Shown piece after piece: positions 7,247 through 14,677 of a stretch of DNA of 16,422 nucleotides. The stretch is from JBOCEF01 sp047610385 (lineage in GTDB: Bacteria > Pseudomonadota > Alphaproteobacteria > Rhodobacterales > Rhodobacteraceae). Under the pieces are notes generated by a model. That model had not been told where the DNA came from. It did no database searches and worked only from the letters and a program-made list of their open reading frames with translations. Positions within the stretch are counted from its first letter, which is position 1. Every line of letters starts with the position of its first letter. A program made the position numbers and the translations under genes. Location of the stretch: the NCBI GenBank assembly GCA_047610385.1, contig JBLGAC010000066.1, forward strand, positions 1-16,422, in the 5' to 3' direction.

Positions 7247-7476
7247 AGTTCCTGCGCGCCAATCGGATGCTGCTGCTGGTCGCGGGCGCGATCCTTGGCG
7301 GCTATGTGATCTGGGCTGGGCATGGGGGGCATGCGCTCAGTTATCTTCCCTATGCGATCCTGCTGGCCTGTCCGTTGATGCATGTGTTCATGCATGGCGG
7401 GCATGGGCATGGGCATGGCACCGCGCCCCGGCCCCGCGCCTCTGGCATCCCCAAAGTGGCGACACGCCGGGACTGA
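7243..7476 (+). CDS. DUF2933 small membrane protein with His-rich tail
   Basis: This 77-residue protein has two hydrophobic segments (about residues 8-24 and 33-48) around AGHGGHALSY. It ends in the DUF2933 signature ACPLMHVFMHGGHGHGHG followed by a basic tail. DUF2933 proteins are short inner-membrane proteins of unknown biochemistry that frequently sit beside copper and heavy-metal export genes. The His/Met-rich motif suggests metal binding. The ATG overlaps the propeller stop by four bases (ATGA), so the two are translationally coupled. Confidence 0.85.
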   Translation: MKFLRANRMLLLVAGAILGGYVIWAGHGGHALSYLPYAILLACPLMHVFMHGGHGHGHGTAPRPRASGIPKVATRRD

Positions 7477-7482
7477 GCCGCG

Positions 7483-7513
7483 CGCCGCGCTTTGCCTGCG
7501 TGAAGGCGCGGCG
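7483..7513 (+). terminator. Hairpin between the DUF2933 gene and the permease remnant
   Basis: The 8-bp GC stem CGCCGCGC (7483-7490) with GCGCGGCG (7506-7513) extends inward by a G-T pair and two A-T pairs to a nine-base loop. It lies just after the DUF2933 stop. No T-tract follows, so it may be a weak terminator ending the copper transcript, or an intercistronic hairpin. Confidence 0.4.
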
Positions 7514-7537
7514 ATCCTCGGTTGAAAAGGCGTTTCC

Positions 7538-8657
7538 ATGGACATGAGCTATCAAAAGAACAGCATCATGCCGCTTGGCGGCATTTCGATGGGCGTCGGG
7601 GTGATGATTGGCGCAGGCATCTTTGCGCTGACCGGCCAGATTGCAGAGCTTGCCGGACCGTGGTTCCCCCTCAGCTTCGTTGCGGGCGCGGTGGTGACGG
7701 GGTTCAGCGCCTATGGCTACATCAAGATGTCGAACGCGTGGCCGTCTGTGGGCGGGATCGCGATGATCCTGGAAAAGATCTATGGACCGGGCACCATCGC
7801 GGCGGCGGCCTCGGTGTTGATGGTGCTGTCGATGATCATCAATGAATCGCTGGTGGCGAGGACCTTCGGCGCCTATGCACTGCGCCCATTTTCGCTTGAG
7901 GGCGACGGGACGCTGGTATCCGTTTTGGGCGTGCTGCTGATCATTGCGGCGTATCTGGTCAACGCCTCGGGCGCCCGGGCGCCCGGTCGGTGGGGGGGGG
8001 GCCTCAGTCGTGCTGGCGATCATGGCCTCGATCATCATCTGCACGCTGGTCTATCTGATCGTCGTCTTCGCGGTGCGCGCCAGCTTGCCGATCGAAGACA
8101 TCATCGCTGCCAAGGATTTCGCGCTGGCCAGCGCGGCTGAGCCGACATTGGGCGTGCGCGGGTTTCAGCTGACGGCCGCGCTCGCGCTGGTTGCCACGGC
8201 GTCGGGGTTGCTGGCGAGCATGTTTGCCGTGTCGCGGATGCTGACCATGCTAACGGAAATGAGGATGGTCCCGCACAGCCAATTTGGCATGCCCGGCCCG
8301 GTGCGCAATCATATGTTGGTGTACACCGCCGTGCTTGCGGCGCTGATGACCGTGCTGTTCGATCTGGGGCGGATCGCGTCATTGGGCGTGTTCTTTTATC
8401 TGGTCATGGCCGTCGCCATCCAATTCGGCGTGCTGATGCGCCTGCGTCGCCAGATCGGCGCCCGCGCTTGGGTGCTGGTCACGGCGATCACGCTCGATGT
8501 GGCGGTTTTGGGGGTGTTTGGCGTCATGAAGCTGTGGTCAGACCCGTGGGTTGTCATCATCGCGGTGGCCGCCATCGCCGCGGTGTTCGTGTTGGAGCGG
8601 TCTTACCCGAGCGCCCTGCGCGTTGGTCCACCGGCCGAAAGGCCCCCTTGGCCTTAA
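7538..8657 (+). pseudogene. APC-family amino-acid permease, frameshifted and lacking an internal segment
   Basis: The N-terminal half (7538 to about 7990) reads NSIMPLGGISMGVGVMIGAGIFALTG followed by several membrane segments, as in APC-superfamily permeases. The C-terminal half (from about 8002 to 8657) continues in the next frame with further membrane segments (SVVLAIMASIIICTLVYL, FAVSRMLTMLTEMRMVPH, IASLGVFFYLVMAVAI). The two frames meet at a run of ten G at 7992-8001, and removing one G would join them into about 372 residues. Even then, family members are usually well over 400 residues. After YLVNASG the sequence jumps directly to the segment I expect as TM7, so roughly 70-90 residues around TM6 appear absent. 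The start at 7538 has AAAAGG upstream. It may be a decayed gene, or a local assembly or sequencing fault. Confidence 0.75.
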
Positions 8658-8814
8658 GCGAAATGCCATCTGAACCGGCGCCGTGACCGGCCCGGACCTG
8701 AGGCAGGTTCAGCTCTGTTTCCTCCGCAGCGCTCCGCCATCTGCCCCATCACCAGGCGCGCGGCCCACGCCGTCTTGGCACCCATGCGCAAATCCCATGT
8801 CGCGGCCCGCGCTT
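8658..8814. other. Gap between the permease remnant and the ureohydrolase operon, no gene seen
   Basis: This stretch, together with the promoter region that follows, separates the copper island from the guanidino/polyamine operon. A minus-strand open frame (8917-8654) has no recognisable motif, ribosome-binding site or family character, and I treat it as spurious. No clear terminator or repeat was found. Confidence 0.5.
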
Positions 8815-8856
8815 GCCAATTGACTTGGCGCGGTGGCTGCATACGCTCAGCGCCAA
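8815..8856 (+). promoter_or_regulatory. Likely promoter with overlapping TTGGC/GCCAA operator-like repeats
   Basis: TTGACT (8820-8825) lies 16 bases from TACGCT (8842-8847), a weak sigma-70-like promoter. Its -35 sits in the dyad GCCAA-TTGAC-TTGGC (8815-8829). A larger inverted repeat, TTGGCGC (8825-8831) and GCGCCAA (8850-8856), spans the -10. Such spacing is typical of repressor or activator half-sites. The leader to the start at 8917 would be about 60 bases. Confidence 0.4.
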
Positions 8857-8916
8857 ATGCTGCATCACGGTATGATCGGGCGCAGGCGGCGCGCATCTTG
8901 CGACATGGGGGCTTCA

Positions 8917-9978
8917 ATGGCGTTCACGGACCATGACCTGGCGCGGCTGCGCGCGAAATTCGGCGATGATGTGGGCGGGCAAACCCATGACCCTGAATTT
9001 GCCAAGGTCGCGGCGCGGATCTTTTCTGGCGGCAAGCGGCTGGCACCTTATGCGGGCATCCCGACGTTTCTGACCGCGCCGCATCGGGCTGTGGACCCGG
9101 CCGCGCCTGATTTCGGCGATCTGCAGGTGGCAATCAGCGGGGTGCCGATGGATCTGGGGGTGTCGAACCGGCCAGGTGCCCGGTTCGGGCCGCGCGCCTT
9201 GCGCACGATTGAAAGGATCGGGCCGTATCACCACGCGCTCAAATGCGCGCCGACCTATGATCTGCGGGTGGCCGATGTCGGGGATGCGCCGCTGTCGACG
9301 CGCTATCACCTGGCCGATTGCCACCGGGATATTGAGGCATGGATTGGCCATATGGTCGATCAGGGCGTCGCGCCGCTGACCGTGGGCGGGGATCATTCGA
9401 TGACCCACCCGATCCTGCGCGCGCTGGGCCGGGACCGCCCGGTGGGCATGATCCATATCGACGCGCATTCCGACACTGGCGGGCCGTTCGATGGCCAGAA
9501 ATTCCACCATGGCGGGCCGTTCCGCAATGCGGTGCTTGATGGCGTGCTGGACCCGACGCGGGTGGTGCAGATCGGCCTGCGCGGCCCGGCCGAATACATG
9601 TATGAATTCGCCACCGACAGCGGCATGACCTGCATCCATGCCGAGGACATCGACACGATGGGCATTCCTGCCATCATCGCCCGGGCGCGCGAAATCGTGG
9701 GCGACGGGCCGACCTATCTGTCGTTCGACATCGATAGCCTTGATCCTGTGTTTGCCCCCGGCACCGGCACCCCCGAAATCGGTGGGCTGACCACGCGCGA
9801 AGCGCAGGCGATCCTGCGCGGCATGAAGGGCGTCAACCTGATCGGCGGCGATGTCGTCGAGGTCGCGCCCCAATACGACGCCACCACCAACACCGCGCTT
9901 GCGGGCGCGCAGATGTTGTTCGAAATCCTCAGCCTGATGGTGTTCTCTCCCTCCATCGGGGCCGCTCAACCGACCTGA
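8917..9978 (+). CDS. speB: Ureohydrolase of the agmatinase/guanidinobutyrase group
   Basis: This 353-residue binuclear-metal (normally Mn2+) hydrolase releases urea from a guanidino compound. The metal-binding motifs are intact: GGDHS (157-161), DAHSDT (182-187) and SFDIDSLDP (269-277). PGTGTPEIGGLT follows, and the fold length is normal. The N-terminal AGIPTFLTAPHR region resembles the guanidinobutyrase/guanidinopropionase/agmatinase branch rather than arginase. Substrate cannot be assigned from sequence alone: agmatine, 4-guanidinobutyrate or another guanidino compound is possible. I chose the ATG at 8917 (G-rich site GGGGG upstream) over the longer 8833 start, because 8833 falls inside the likely promoter. 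It is the first gene of an operon, 11 bases before the transporter's binding protein. The symbol reflects the general family only. Confidence 0.9.
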   Translation: MAFTDHDLARLRAKFGDDVGGQTHDPEFAKVAARIFSGGKRLAPYAGIPTFLTAPHRAVDPAAPDFGDLQVAISGVPMDLGVSNRPGARFGPRALRTIERIGPYHHALKCAPTYDLRVADVGDAPLSTRYHLADCHRDIEAWIGHMVDQGVAPLTVGGDHSMTHPILRALGRDRPVGMIHIDAHSDTGGPFDGQKFHHGGPFRNAVLDGVLDPTRVVQIGLRGPAEYMYEFATDSGMTCIHAEDIDTMGIPAIIARAREIVGDGPTYLSFDIDSLDPVFAPGTGTPEIGGLTTREAQAILRGMKGVNLIGGDVVEVAPQYDATTNTALAGAQMLFEILSLMVFSPSIGAAQPT

Positions 9979-9989
9979 AAGGAAACCCC

Positions 9990-11066
9990 ATGACCTTTAA
10001 GATGAACCGCCGTGCCGTGCTCGGCGCAGGTGTGGCAGGTGCCGCGCTGATGGCTGCCCCCTCGGTGCTGCGCGCCGCGGACCGATCAATCAAGGTCGGC
10101 GTTTATGGCGGCTACTTCAAAGACAGCTTTGATGCCAACATCTTCCCCGAATTCACCGCTGCCACCGGCATCGCGGTCAACTCAGTCGCTGAGCCGACCG
10201 GTGAGGCATGGCTGGTGCAGTTGGAACAGGCCGCCCGCGCGGGTCAGGCCCCGGCGGACCTTTCCATGATGTCCCAGGTGGCGATGCTGAAAGGCGCGGC
10301 CACCAACCTTTGGGCCAAGCTTGACGAAAGCAAACTGTCCAACCTTGGCAATCTGCTGCCGCAGTTCATCAACCGCTATGATGATGGCGCGCTTGCGGGC
10401 GTTGGTGCGGTGGCGTGGTACGTCACACTGGTCACCAACACCGACGCGTATCCCGCCGCGCCGACAAGCTGGGCCGACATGTGGGATCCGGCGAACAAGG
10501 ACAAGCTGGGGCTGCTGGCGCTCGCCTCGAACAGCTTCTTGCTGGAGGTCACGGCGACAACCTTCTTTGGCGGCACCGACATGCTGTCCACCGATGACGG
10601 CATGGCAAAGGTGCTGGCCAAGCTTGAGGAGCTGAAGCCCAACGTCCGCCTGTGGTACCGCGACGAGGCGCAGTTCGAACAGGCGCTGAAATCGGGTGAG
10701 ATCCCGATGGGCCAGTATTACCACGACGTCACTGGCCTCGCCGTTGCTGACGGGCACCCGGTGCGCTCCACCTTCCCGAAGGAAGGCGGCATTTCCGACA
10801 GCGGGGCATGGGCGCTCAGCCGTGCCAGCACCAAGGTCGAAGAAGCGCATGTCTTCATCGATTACATGAGCCGCCCTGACATTCAGGCCCTGATGTCGCG
10901 CAAGGTCGGCACCGCGCCGACCATTGCGCGCGGTCTGATGGACCTGACGGATGCAGAATTTTCCTCAGTGTCGTCGGACATTGCGCCGATCATCCCGCGC
11001 TATGACCTCTACAGCGCCAAATCTGATGAGATCAACCAGCAATGGATGGAACTGATCGCCGGTTGA
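9990..11066 (+). CDS. PotD/PotF-type periplasmic substrate-binding protein of an ABC importer
   Basis: This 358-residue extracytoplasmic binding protein of the polyamine/iron family (SBP_bac type) captures the substrate for the transporter encoded next. The N-terminus is a twin-arginine signal (NRRAVLGAG at residues about 6-14, cleavage near LRAAD at about 30), so it is probably exported folded by Tat. The mature part begins IKVGVYGGYFKDSF and contains hinge and lobe segments typical of the family (GVGAVAWYVTLVTNTDAY, PTSWADMWDP, GQYYHDVTGLA). AAGGAAA is the ribosome-binding site, and the gap to the ureohydrolase is 11 bases. Given its neighbours the ligand is probably a polyamine, agmatine or another cationic guanidino/amino compound. 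Ligand-specific residues were not assessed. Confidence 0.92.
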   Translation: MTFKMNRRAVLGAGVAGAALMAAPSVLRAADRSIKVGVYGGYFKDSFDANIFPEFTAATGIAVNSVAEPTGEAWLVQLEQAARAGQAPADLSMMSQVAMLKGAATNLWAKLDESKLSNLGNLLPQFINRYDDGALAGVGAVAWYVTLVTNTDAYPAAPTSWADMWDPANKDKLGLLALASNSFLLEVTATTFFGGTDMLSTDDGMAKVLAKLEELKPNVRLWYRDEAQFEQALKSGEIPMGQYYHDVTGLAVADGHPVRSTFPKEGGISDSGAWALSRASTKVEEAHVFIDYMSRPDIQALMSRKVGTAPTIARGLMDLTDAEFSSVSSDIAPIIPRYDLYSAKSDEINQQWMELIAG

Positions 11067-11073
11067 CGCTAAA

Positions 11074-11099
11074 GCGGCCCGCGTGCGTGCGTGGGCCGC
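11074..11099 (+). promoter_or_regulatory. Intercistronic hairpin after the binding-protein gene
   Basis: The 10-bp stem GCGGCCCGCG (11074-11083) with CGTGGGCCGC (11090-11099), including one G-T pair, has the six-base loop TGCGTG. It starts seven bases after the binding-protein stop and is not followed by a T-tract. In ABC operons such hairpins often protect the binding-protein mRNA so that this component is made in excess over the membrane parts. That role is inferred here from position and shape. Confidence 0.6.
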
Positions 11100-11120
11100 G
11101 CTGATTTCAAGGAAACGCCG

Positions 11121-12125
11121 ATGTCCGGGCTGGACCTGCAAGACGTAAGCAAGACCTATGGCGGCGTGAAAGCCGTCGATCACGTGTCGCTCACTGTCCC
11201 GAACGGGCGCTTTGTGTGCCTGCTGGGGCCGTCGGGCTGCGGTAAGACCACGTTGCTGCGCATGATTGCCGGGCTTGAAGACCCCGATGGCGGGCGGATC
11301 GTGCTGGACGGCATTGATCTGACCAATGTGCCGACCCACAAACGCGGGCTGGGGATGGTGTTTCAATCGCTGGCGCTGTTCCCGCATCTGAATGTCGGCG
11401 ACAACATCGCCTATCCCCTGCGGCTGCGCGGCGCCTCAGGCGCGGATCGCGCGGCGCGGGTGGCACAATTGCTCGATCTGGTGCGCCTGCCAGGGATCGC
11501 CGATCGGTCGGTCGCGCGGCTGTCGGGCGGGCAGAAGCAGCGCGTGGCGATCGCGCGGGCGCTGTCGCTGTCGCCCGGCCTGTTCTTGTTGGATGAGCCG
11601 TTATCCGCGCTCGATGCCAAACTGCGTGAGGCGATGCAGATCGAATTGCGGCAGTTGCAGCGCAGCCTCGCCATCACCACCATCGTCGTCACCCATGACC
11701 AGCGTGAGGCGATGACCATGGCCGATCTGGTTGTGGTGATGGGGCAGGGGCGCATCCGGCAGGTTGCCTCCCCTATTGAGATTTACCGAAACCCCGCCGA
11801 CAGCTTTGTGGCCGATTTCATCGGAACCACCAACCTGATCCCCATCAAATCGGGCGCGGTGCTGGGCCGCCCGATGCCCGGCATCCGGCCCGAAGGCGTG
11901 CTGTCGGTGCGCCCTGAGGATCTGGTCCTCGGCCCGCCCGACGGCGCAATGCTGGTGGGGCAGGTCGTATTTGTCCGTGATCTGGGCGCCACGGTTGAGA
12001 CATTCGTGGACATCGCAGGCCAGACGCTGACGGCGGTGTCCAGCCCCCGCACCCGGCGCCACGGCGTTGGCGACAAGGTTGGCATCACGCTGCCCGCCGA
12101 TGCCTGCGTGGTGCTGGCCGCATGA
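11121..12125 (+). CDS. Polyamine-type ABC transporter ATP-binding protein (PotA/PotG-like)
   Basis: This 334-residue cytoplasmic ATPase powers the importer. It shows Walker A GPSGCGKT (36-43), the ABC signature LSGGQKQR (134-141), Walker B LFLLDEP (D158-E159) and the switch His in VVTHDQREAMTMADLVVVM. A C-terminal TOBE-type regulatory domain begins after about residue 240 (SVRPEDLVLG, VVFVRDLGATVETFVDI), as in PotA/MalK-type subunits. The ATG at 11121 is preceded by AAGGAAA. An in-frame upstream start at 11091 was rejected because it lies in the intercistronic hairpin. The stop overlaps the first permease start (ATGA). Confidence 0.95.
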   Translation: MSGLDLQDVSKTYGGVKAVDHVSLTVPNGRFVCLLGPSGCGKTTLLRMIAGLEDPDGGRIVLDGIDLTNVPTHKRGLGMVFQSLALFPHLNVGDNIAYPLRLRGASGADRAARVAQLLDLVRLPGIADRSVARLSGGQKQRVAIARALSLSPGLFLLDEPLSALDAKLREAMQIELRQLQRSLAITTIVVTHDQREAMTMADLVVVMGQGRIRQVASPIEIYRNPADSFVADFIGTTNLIPIKSGAVLGRPMPGIRPEGVLSVRPEDLVLGPPDGAMLVGQVVFVRDLGATVETFVDIAGQTLTAVSSPRTRRHGVGDKVGITLPADACVVLAA

Positions 12126-12976
12126 AGGCCGAACCCCCCCGCACTTTGGCTGATTACGCGCCGATCGCGTTCCCCGGCCTGATGCTGCTGGTGTTTTTTG
12201 TGATCCCGTTCGCCACTATGATCGCTGTCAGCTTTTTCCAGCGCGACGCGGGGGCGTTCTATTCCCCCGCCTTCGTGTTCGACAATTACCAACGGTTCCT
12301 CAGCGCATTTTTTGGGCGGGTGCTGGGGTTTTCCTTGCTGCTGGCGATGCTGGTGTCGCTGGTGTCGGTGCTGATCGCGTTTCCCTTCACATGGTCGCTG
12401 ACGCGGCTACCGCGGCGTGCCCAGGCGCTGTGGCTGGTGGCGCTGCTGTCGGTGTTGTCCTTGTCTGAGGTCATCATCGGGTTCGCGTGGTCCACGTTGT
12501 TCTCGCGCACCGCGGGGCTGACCAACATTTTGGTGGCGCTGGGCGTGATGGAAAAGGCGCAGGCGCTGTCGCCGGGCTTTGGCGCGGTGCTGACGGCGAT
12601 GGTCTATCAGGCGTTTCCCTATGCGGTGCTGGTGCTTTACCCGGCGCTGGCCCGGCTTGACCCCAGCTTGACTGAGGCGGCGCGGTCGATGGGGGCGTCC
12701 CCCGCCCGCGCGTTCGCCACGGTGGTGGTGCCGGTGTGCCGGAATACGATCCTCGCGGCGTTGGTGATGGTGTTCGTGTTCGCGCTGGGCAGCTATCTGC
12801 TGCCGCAGATCCTGGGGCGTCCGCAGCATTGGACGCTGTCGGTGATGATCACCGATCAGGCGATCTATCAGTCCAACATGCCCTTTGCCGCGGCCATGGC
12901 GGTGTTTCTGGTGCTGGTCACCCTGTCGCTGGTGGCGCTGACGGCCCTGATCGGCAAGCGCGAGGGATCGCAATGA
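12122..12976 (+). CDS. ABC transporter inner-membrane permease 1 (PotB/PotH-like)
   Basis: This 284-residue inner-membrane permease belongs to the spermidine/putrescine-type family. About six hydrophobic segments are visible, starting IAFPGLMLLVFFVIPFATMI and ending AAAMAVFLVLVTLSLVALTAL. The EAA loop that docks on the ATPase begins at E185 (EAARSMGASPARAFATVVVP). It probably pairs with the second permease as a heterodimer. The start overlaps the ATPase stop by four bases and its own stop overlaps the next start by four bases, so the transporter genes are translationally coupled. Confidence 0.93.
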   Translation: MKAEPPRTLADYAPIAFPGLMLLVFFVIPFATMIAVSFFQRDAGAFYSPAFVFDNYQRFLSAFFGRVLGFSLLLAMLVSLVSVLIAFPFTWSLTRLPRRAQALWLVALLSVLSLSEVIIGFAWSTLFSRTAGLTNILVALGVMEKAQALSPGFGAVLTAMVYQAFPYAVLVLYPALARLDPSLTEAARSMGASPARAFATVVVPVCRNTILAALVMVFVFALGSYLLPQILGRPQHWTLSVMITDQAIYQSNMPFAAAMAVFLVLVTLSLVALTALIGKREGSQ

Positions 12977-13758
12977 CCGTGCTGCGCGTGTTGGTCGGGC
13001 TGTTTCTGGCGCTGCCGCTCGTGGTGGTGCTGGGCGTGTCGGTCAATGAAAAGCAATCGCTGACCTTTCCGCCGCAGGGGTTTTCGCTGGCGTGGTATGG
13101 CCAAATCTTCACCGACGACGGGTGGCGCGCGGCGTTGATGAATTCGCTGTGGCTGGCGGGCGCGTCGGCGGCGCTGGCGACCTGCATCGCGCTGCCGCTG
13201 GCGTGGTTCCTGTGGCGTCGTGTCGCGCCATGGGCGCGCGTGGTGCAGTTGCTGGGGGTGGCGCCGTTCGTGCTGCCACCGGTGATCACGGCGCTGGGGT
13301 TTCTGACGTTCTGGGCCAGCTCAGGCCTGTATGGACAGCCGTGGACGGCGGTGATCAGCCATGGGATCTTTTTCACCACCTTGCCGCTGGTGACGCTGAC
13401 GCTTGGCTTTTCGTCAATCGACCGCAGCTTGACTGAGGCCGCCGCGACCATGGGTGCCAATGGCCAGCAAGTGTTCCGCACCGTGGTCCTGCCGCTGATC
13501 ACGCCTTATCTGGTGTCGGGCTTTGCCTTTGTGTTTGTTCTGTCGCTGAACGAATACATCGTCGCCTACATGACCGTCGGCTTTGTCATGGAGACGCTGC
13601 CGATCAAGATTTTCAACGCCTTGCGCTATGGCTACACGCCGACCATGGCGGCGGTGTCGGTGCTGTTCGTGGTGGTGGCCGCGCTGGCCTTCGGGCTGAT
13701 CGCGCGCCTTGGCGACCTGCCGCGCCTGATGGGCGCCCCCGCTGAGGAGAAACGCTGA
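12973..13758 (+). CDS. ABC transporter inner-membrane permease 2 (PotC/PotI-like)
   Basis: This 261-residue inner-membrane permease is the second half of the transmembrane pore. The N-terminal helix is LRVLVGLFLALPLVVVLGV, followed by the PotC-like VNEKQSLTFPPQGFSLAWY. The EAA loop begins at E155 (EAAATMGANGQQVFRTVVLP) and further helices follow to about residue 245. The open frame continues upstream of 12973, but that part lies inside permease 1. The chosen ATG gives the expected length and an ATGA overlap with the preceding stop. Its TGA shares one base with the amidase start (TGATG). Confidence 0.93.
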   Translation: MTVLRVLVGLFLALPLVVVLGVSVNEKQSLTFPPQGFSLAWYGQIFTDDGWRAALMNSLWLAGASAALATCIALPLAWFLWRRVAPWARVVQLLGVAPFVLPPVITALGFLTFWASSGLYGQPWTAVISHGIFFTTLPLVTLTLGFSSIDRSLTEAAATMGANGQQVFRTVVLPLITPYLVSGFAFVFVLSLNEYIVAYMTVGFVMETLPIKIFNALRYGYTPTMAAVSVLFVVVAALAFGLIARLGDLPRLMGAPAEEKR

Positions 13759-14525
13759 TGCGCCTTGCTGTCGCCCAGATGACCCTGACGGCCGGCGATC
13801 TTGCCGCCAATCTTCAAAGCTTGGAGGGGGCAGTGTCAGACGCCGCCGCCAAGGGTGCCGATCTGCTGCTGGCGCCGGAACTGGCGCTGCCGGGCTATGG
13901 CGCTGGCGATGCAATGGCGCGGTTGGCGGACGTGGAGGATGGCGCGCAGATTGCCGCCCTCAGGGCCATGGCGCTGCGCCACGGGGTGGCCATTGTTGCC
14001 GGGCTGGCCGAAAGCTGCGGCGCAGATGTCTATAACGCTGCGGTCTTTACCGATGGCGACCGGCTGACCATCTACCGCAAATCCCACCTTTATGGTGATT
14101 ACGAACGCGGCCTGTTCCGGCCCGGACCGCCCAAATCCGTGACCTTTGAGCATGCAGGCCTGAAATGCGGGCTGCTGATCTGCTATGACGTGGAATTTCC
14201 TGAAAACGTCCGCCGTCTGGCATTGGACGGGGTGCAGGTTGTTCTGGCCCCCACGGCGACACCTGCGGGCGGGCCGTCGGGGTTCATCGCTGATCACGTC
14301 ATCCCGGTACGCGCGTTCGAAAACCAGATCTTCGTGGCCTATGCGAACCATTGCGGCACTGACGGGCGGTTTGATTTCGCCGGGCGCTCGCACATTGCGG
14401 CGCCTGATGGCACCACGCTGGCGCAGGCGCAAGAAGATGAGGCGCTGTTGATCGTCGACCTCAACCCTGCGGCCTATGACGCGTCGCGCCGGGACAATCC
14501 TTACCTGCGCGACCTGCTGGGCTGA
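13758..14525 (+). CDS. Nitrilase-superfamily carbon-nitrogen hydrolase (amidase)
   Basis: This 255-residue cytoplasmic enzyme hydrolyses a C-N bond, probably of an amide or carbamoyl compound. The Glu-Lys-Cys triad is visible at E41 (LLAPELALPGYG), K108 (YRKSHLYG) and C142 (LLICYDVEFPE), each in its usual family context. The sequence resembles the omega-amidase, R-stereospecific amidase and 5-aminopentanamidase branches more than true nitrilases. The exact substrate is not determined. It is coupled to permease 2 by a one-base TGATG overlap and ends the operon. In the arginine-monooxygenase pathway such an amidase converts 4-guanidinobutyramide to 4-guanidinobutyrate, which a guanidinobutyrase then cleaves. 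The pairing here with a ureohydrolase fits that order, but it remains an inference. Confidence 0.9.
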   Translation: MRLAVAQMTLTAGDLAANLQSLEGAVSDAAAKGADLLLAPELALPGYGAGDAMARLADVEDGAQIAALRAMALRHGVAIVAGLAESCGADVYNAAVFTDGDRLTIYRKSHLYGDYERGLFRPGPPKSVTFEHAGLKCGLLICYDVEFPENVRRLALDGVQVVLAPTATPAGGPSGFIADHVIPVRAFENQIFVAYANHCGTDGRFDFAGRSHIAAPDGTTLAQAQEDEALLIVDLNPAAYDASRRDNPYLRDLLG

Positions 14526-14677
14526 GGGACATTTTTCCACCCAGCGGTGTCCATAATCAAAAATCTTGTCGCCACCCCGGCAATCTGCACTAATTCTTTC
14601 TGCATGACGCTGGGGCAGGGCAGATCTGCGCCCCTTTGGCGTCCGTTCCCAGTATATCCGCGATAGGGAGACCACCC

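Noticed and set aside
8833..8916. Longer N-terminus for the ureohydrolase starting at 8833.
   Set aside because: It falls within the -35/-10 region and the operator-like dyad, and the extra 28 residues do not look like part of the family fold.
8654..8917. Minus-strand open frame in the gap before the ureohydrolase, considered as a regulator gene.
   Set aside because: It has 87 codons with no helix-turn-helix or other motif and overlaps the likely promoter and the start of the ureohydrolase gene.
8914..9969. Minus-strand open frame (351 codons) opposite the ureohydrolase.
   Set aside because: The plus strand encodes intact ureohydrolase motifs. The antisense product is His/Arg/Gly-rich and has no recognisable domain or ribosome-binding site.
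13836..14675. Minus-strand open frame (279 codons) opposite the amidase.
   Set aside because: It is antisense to an amidase with a complete catalytic triad and has no family character of its own.
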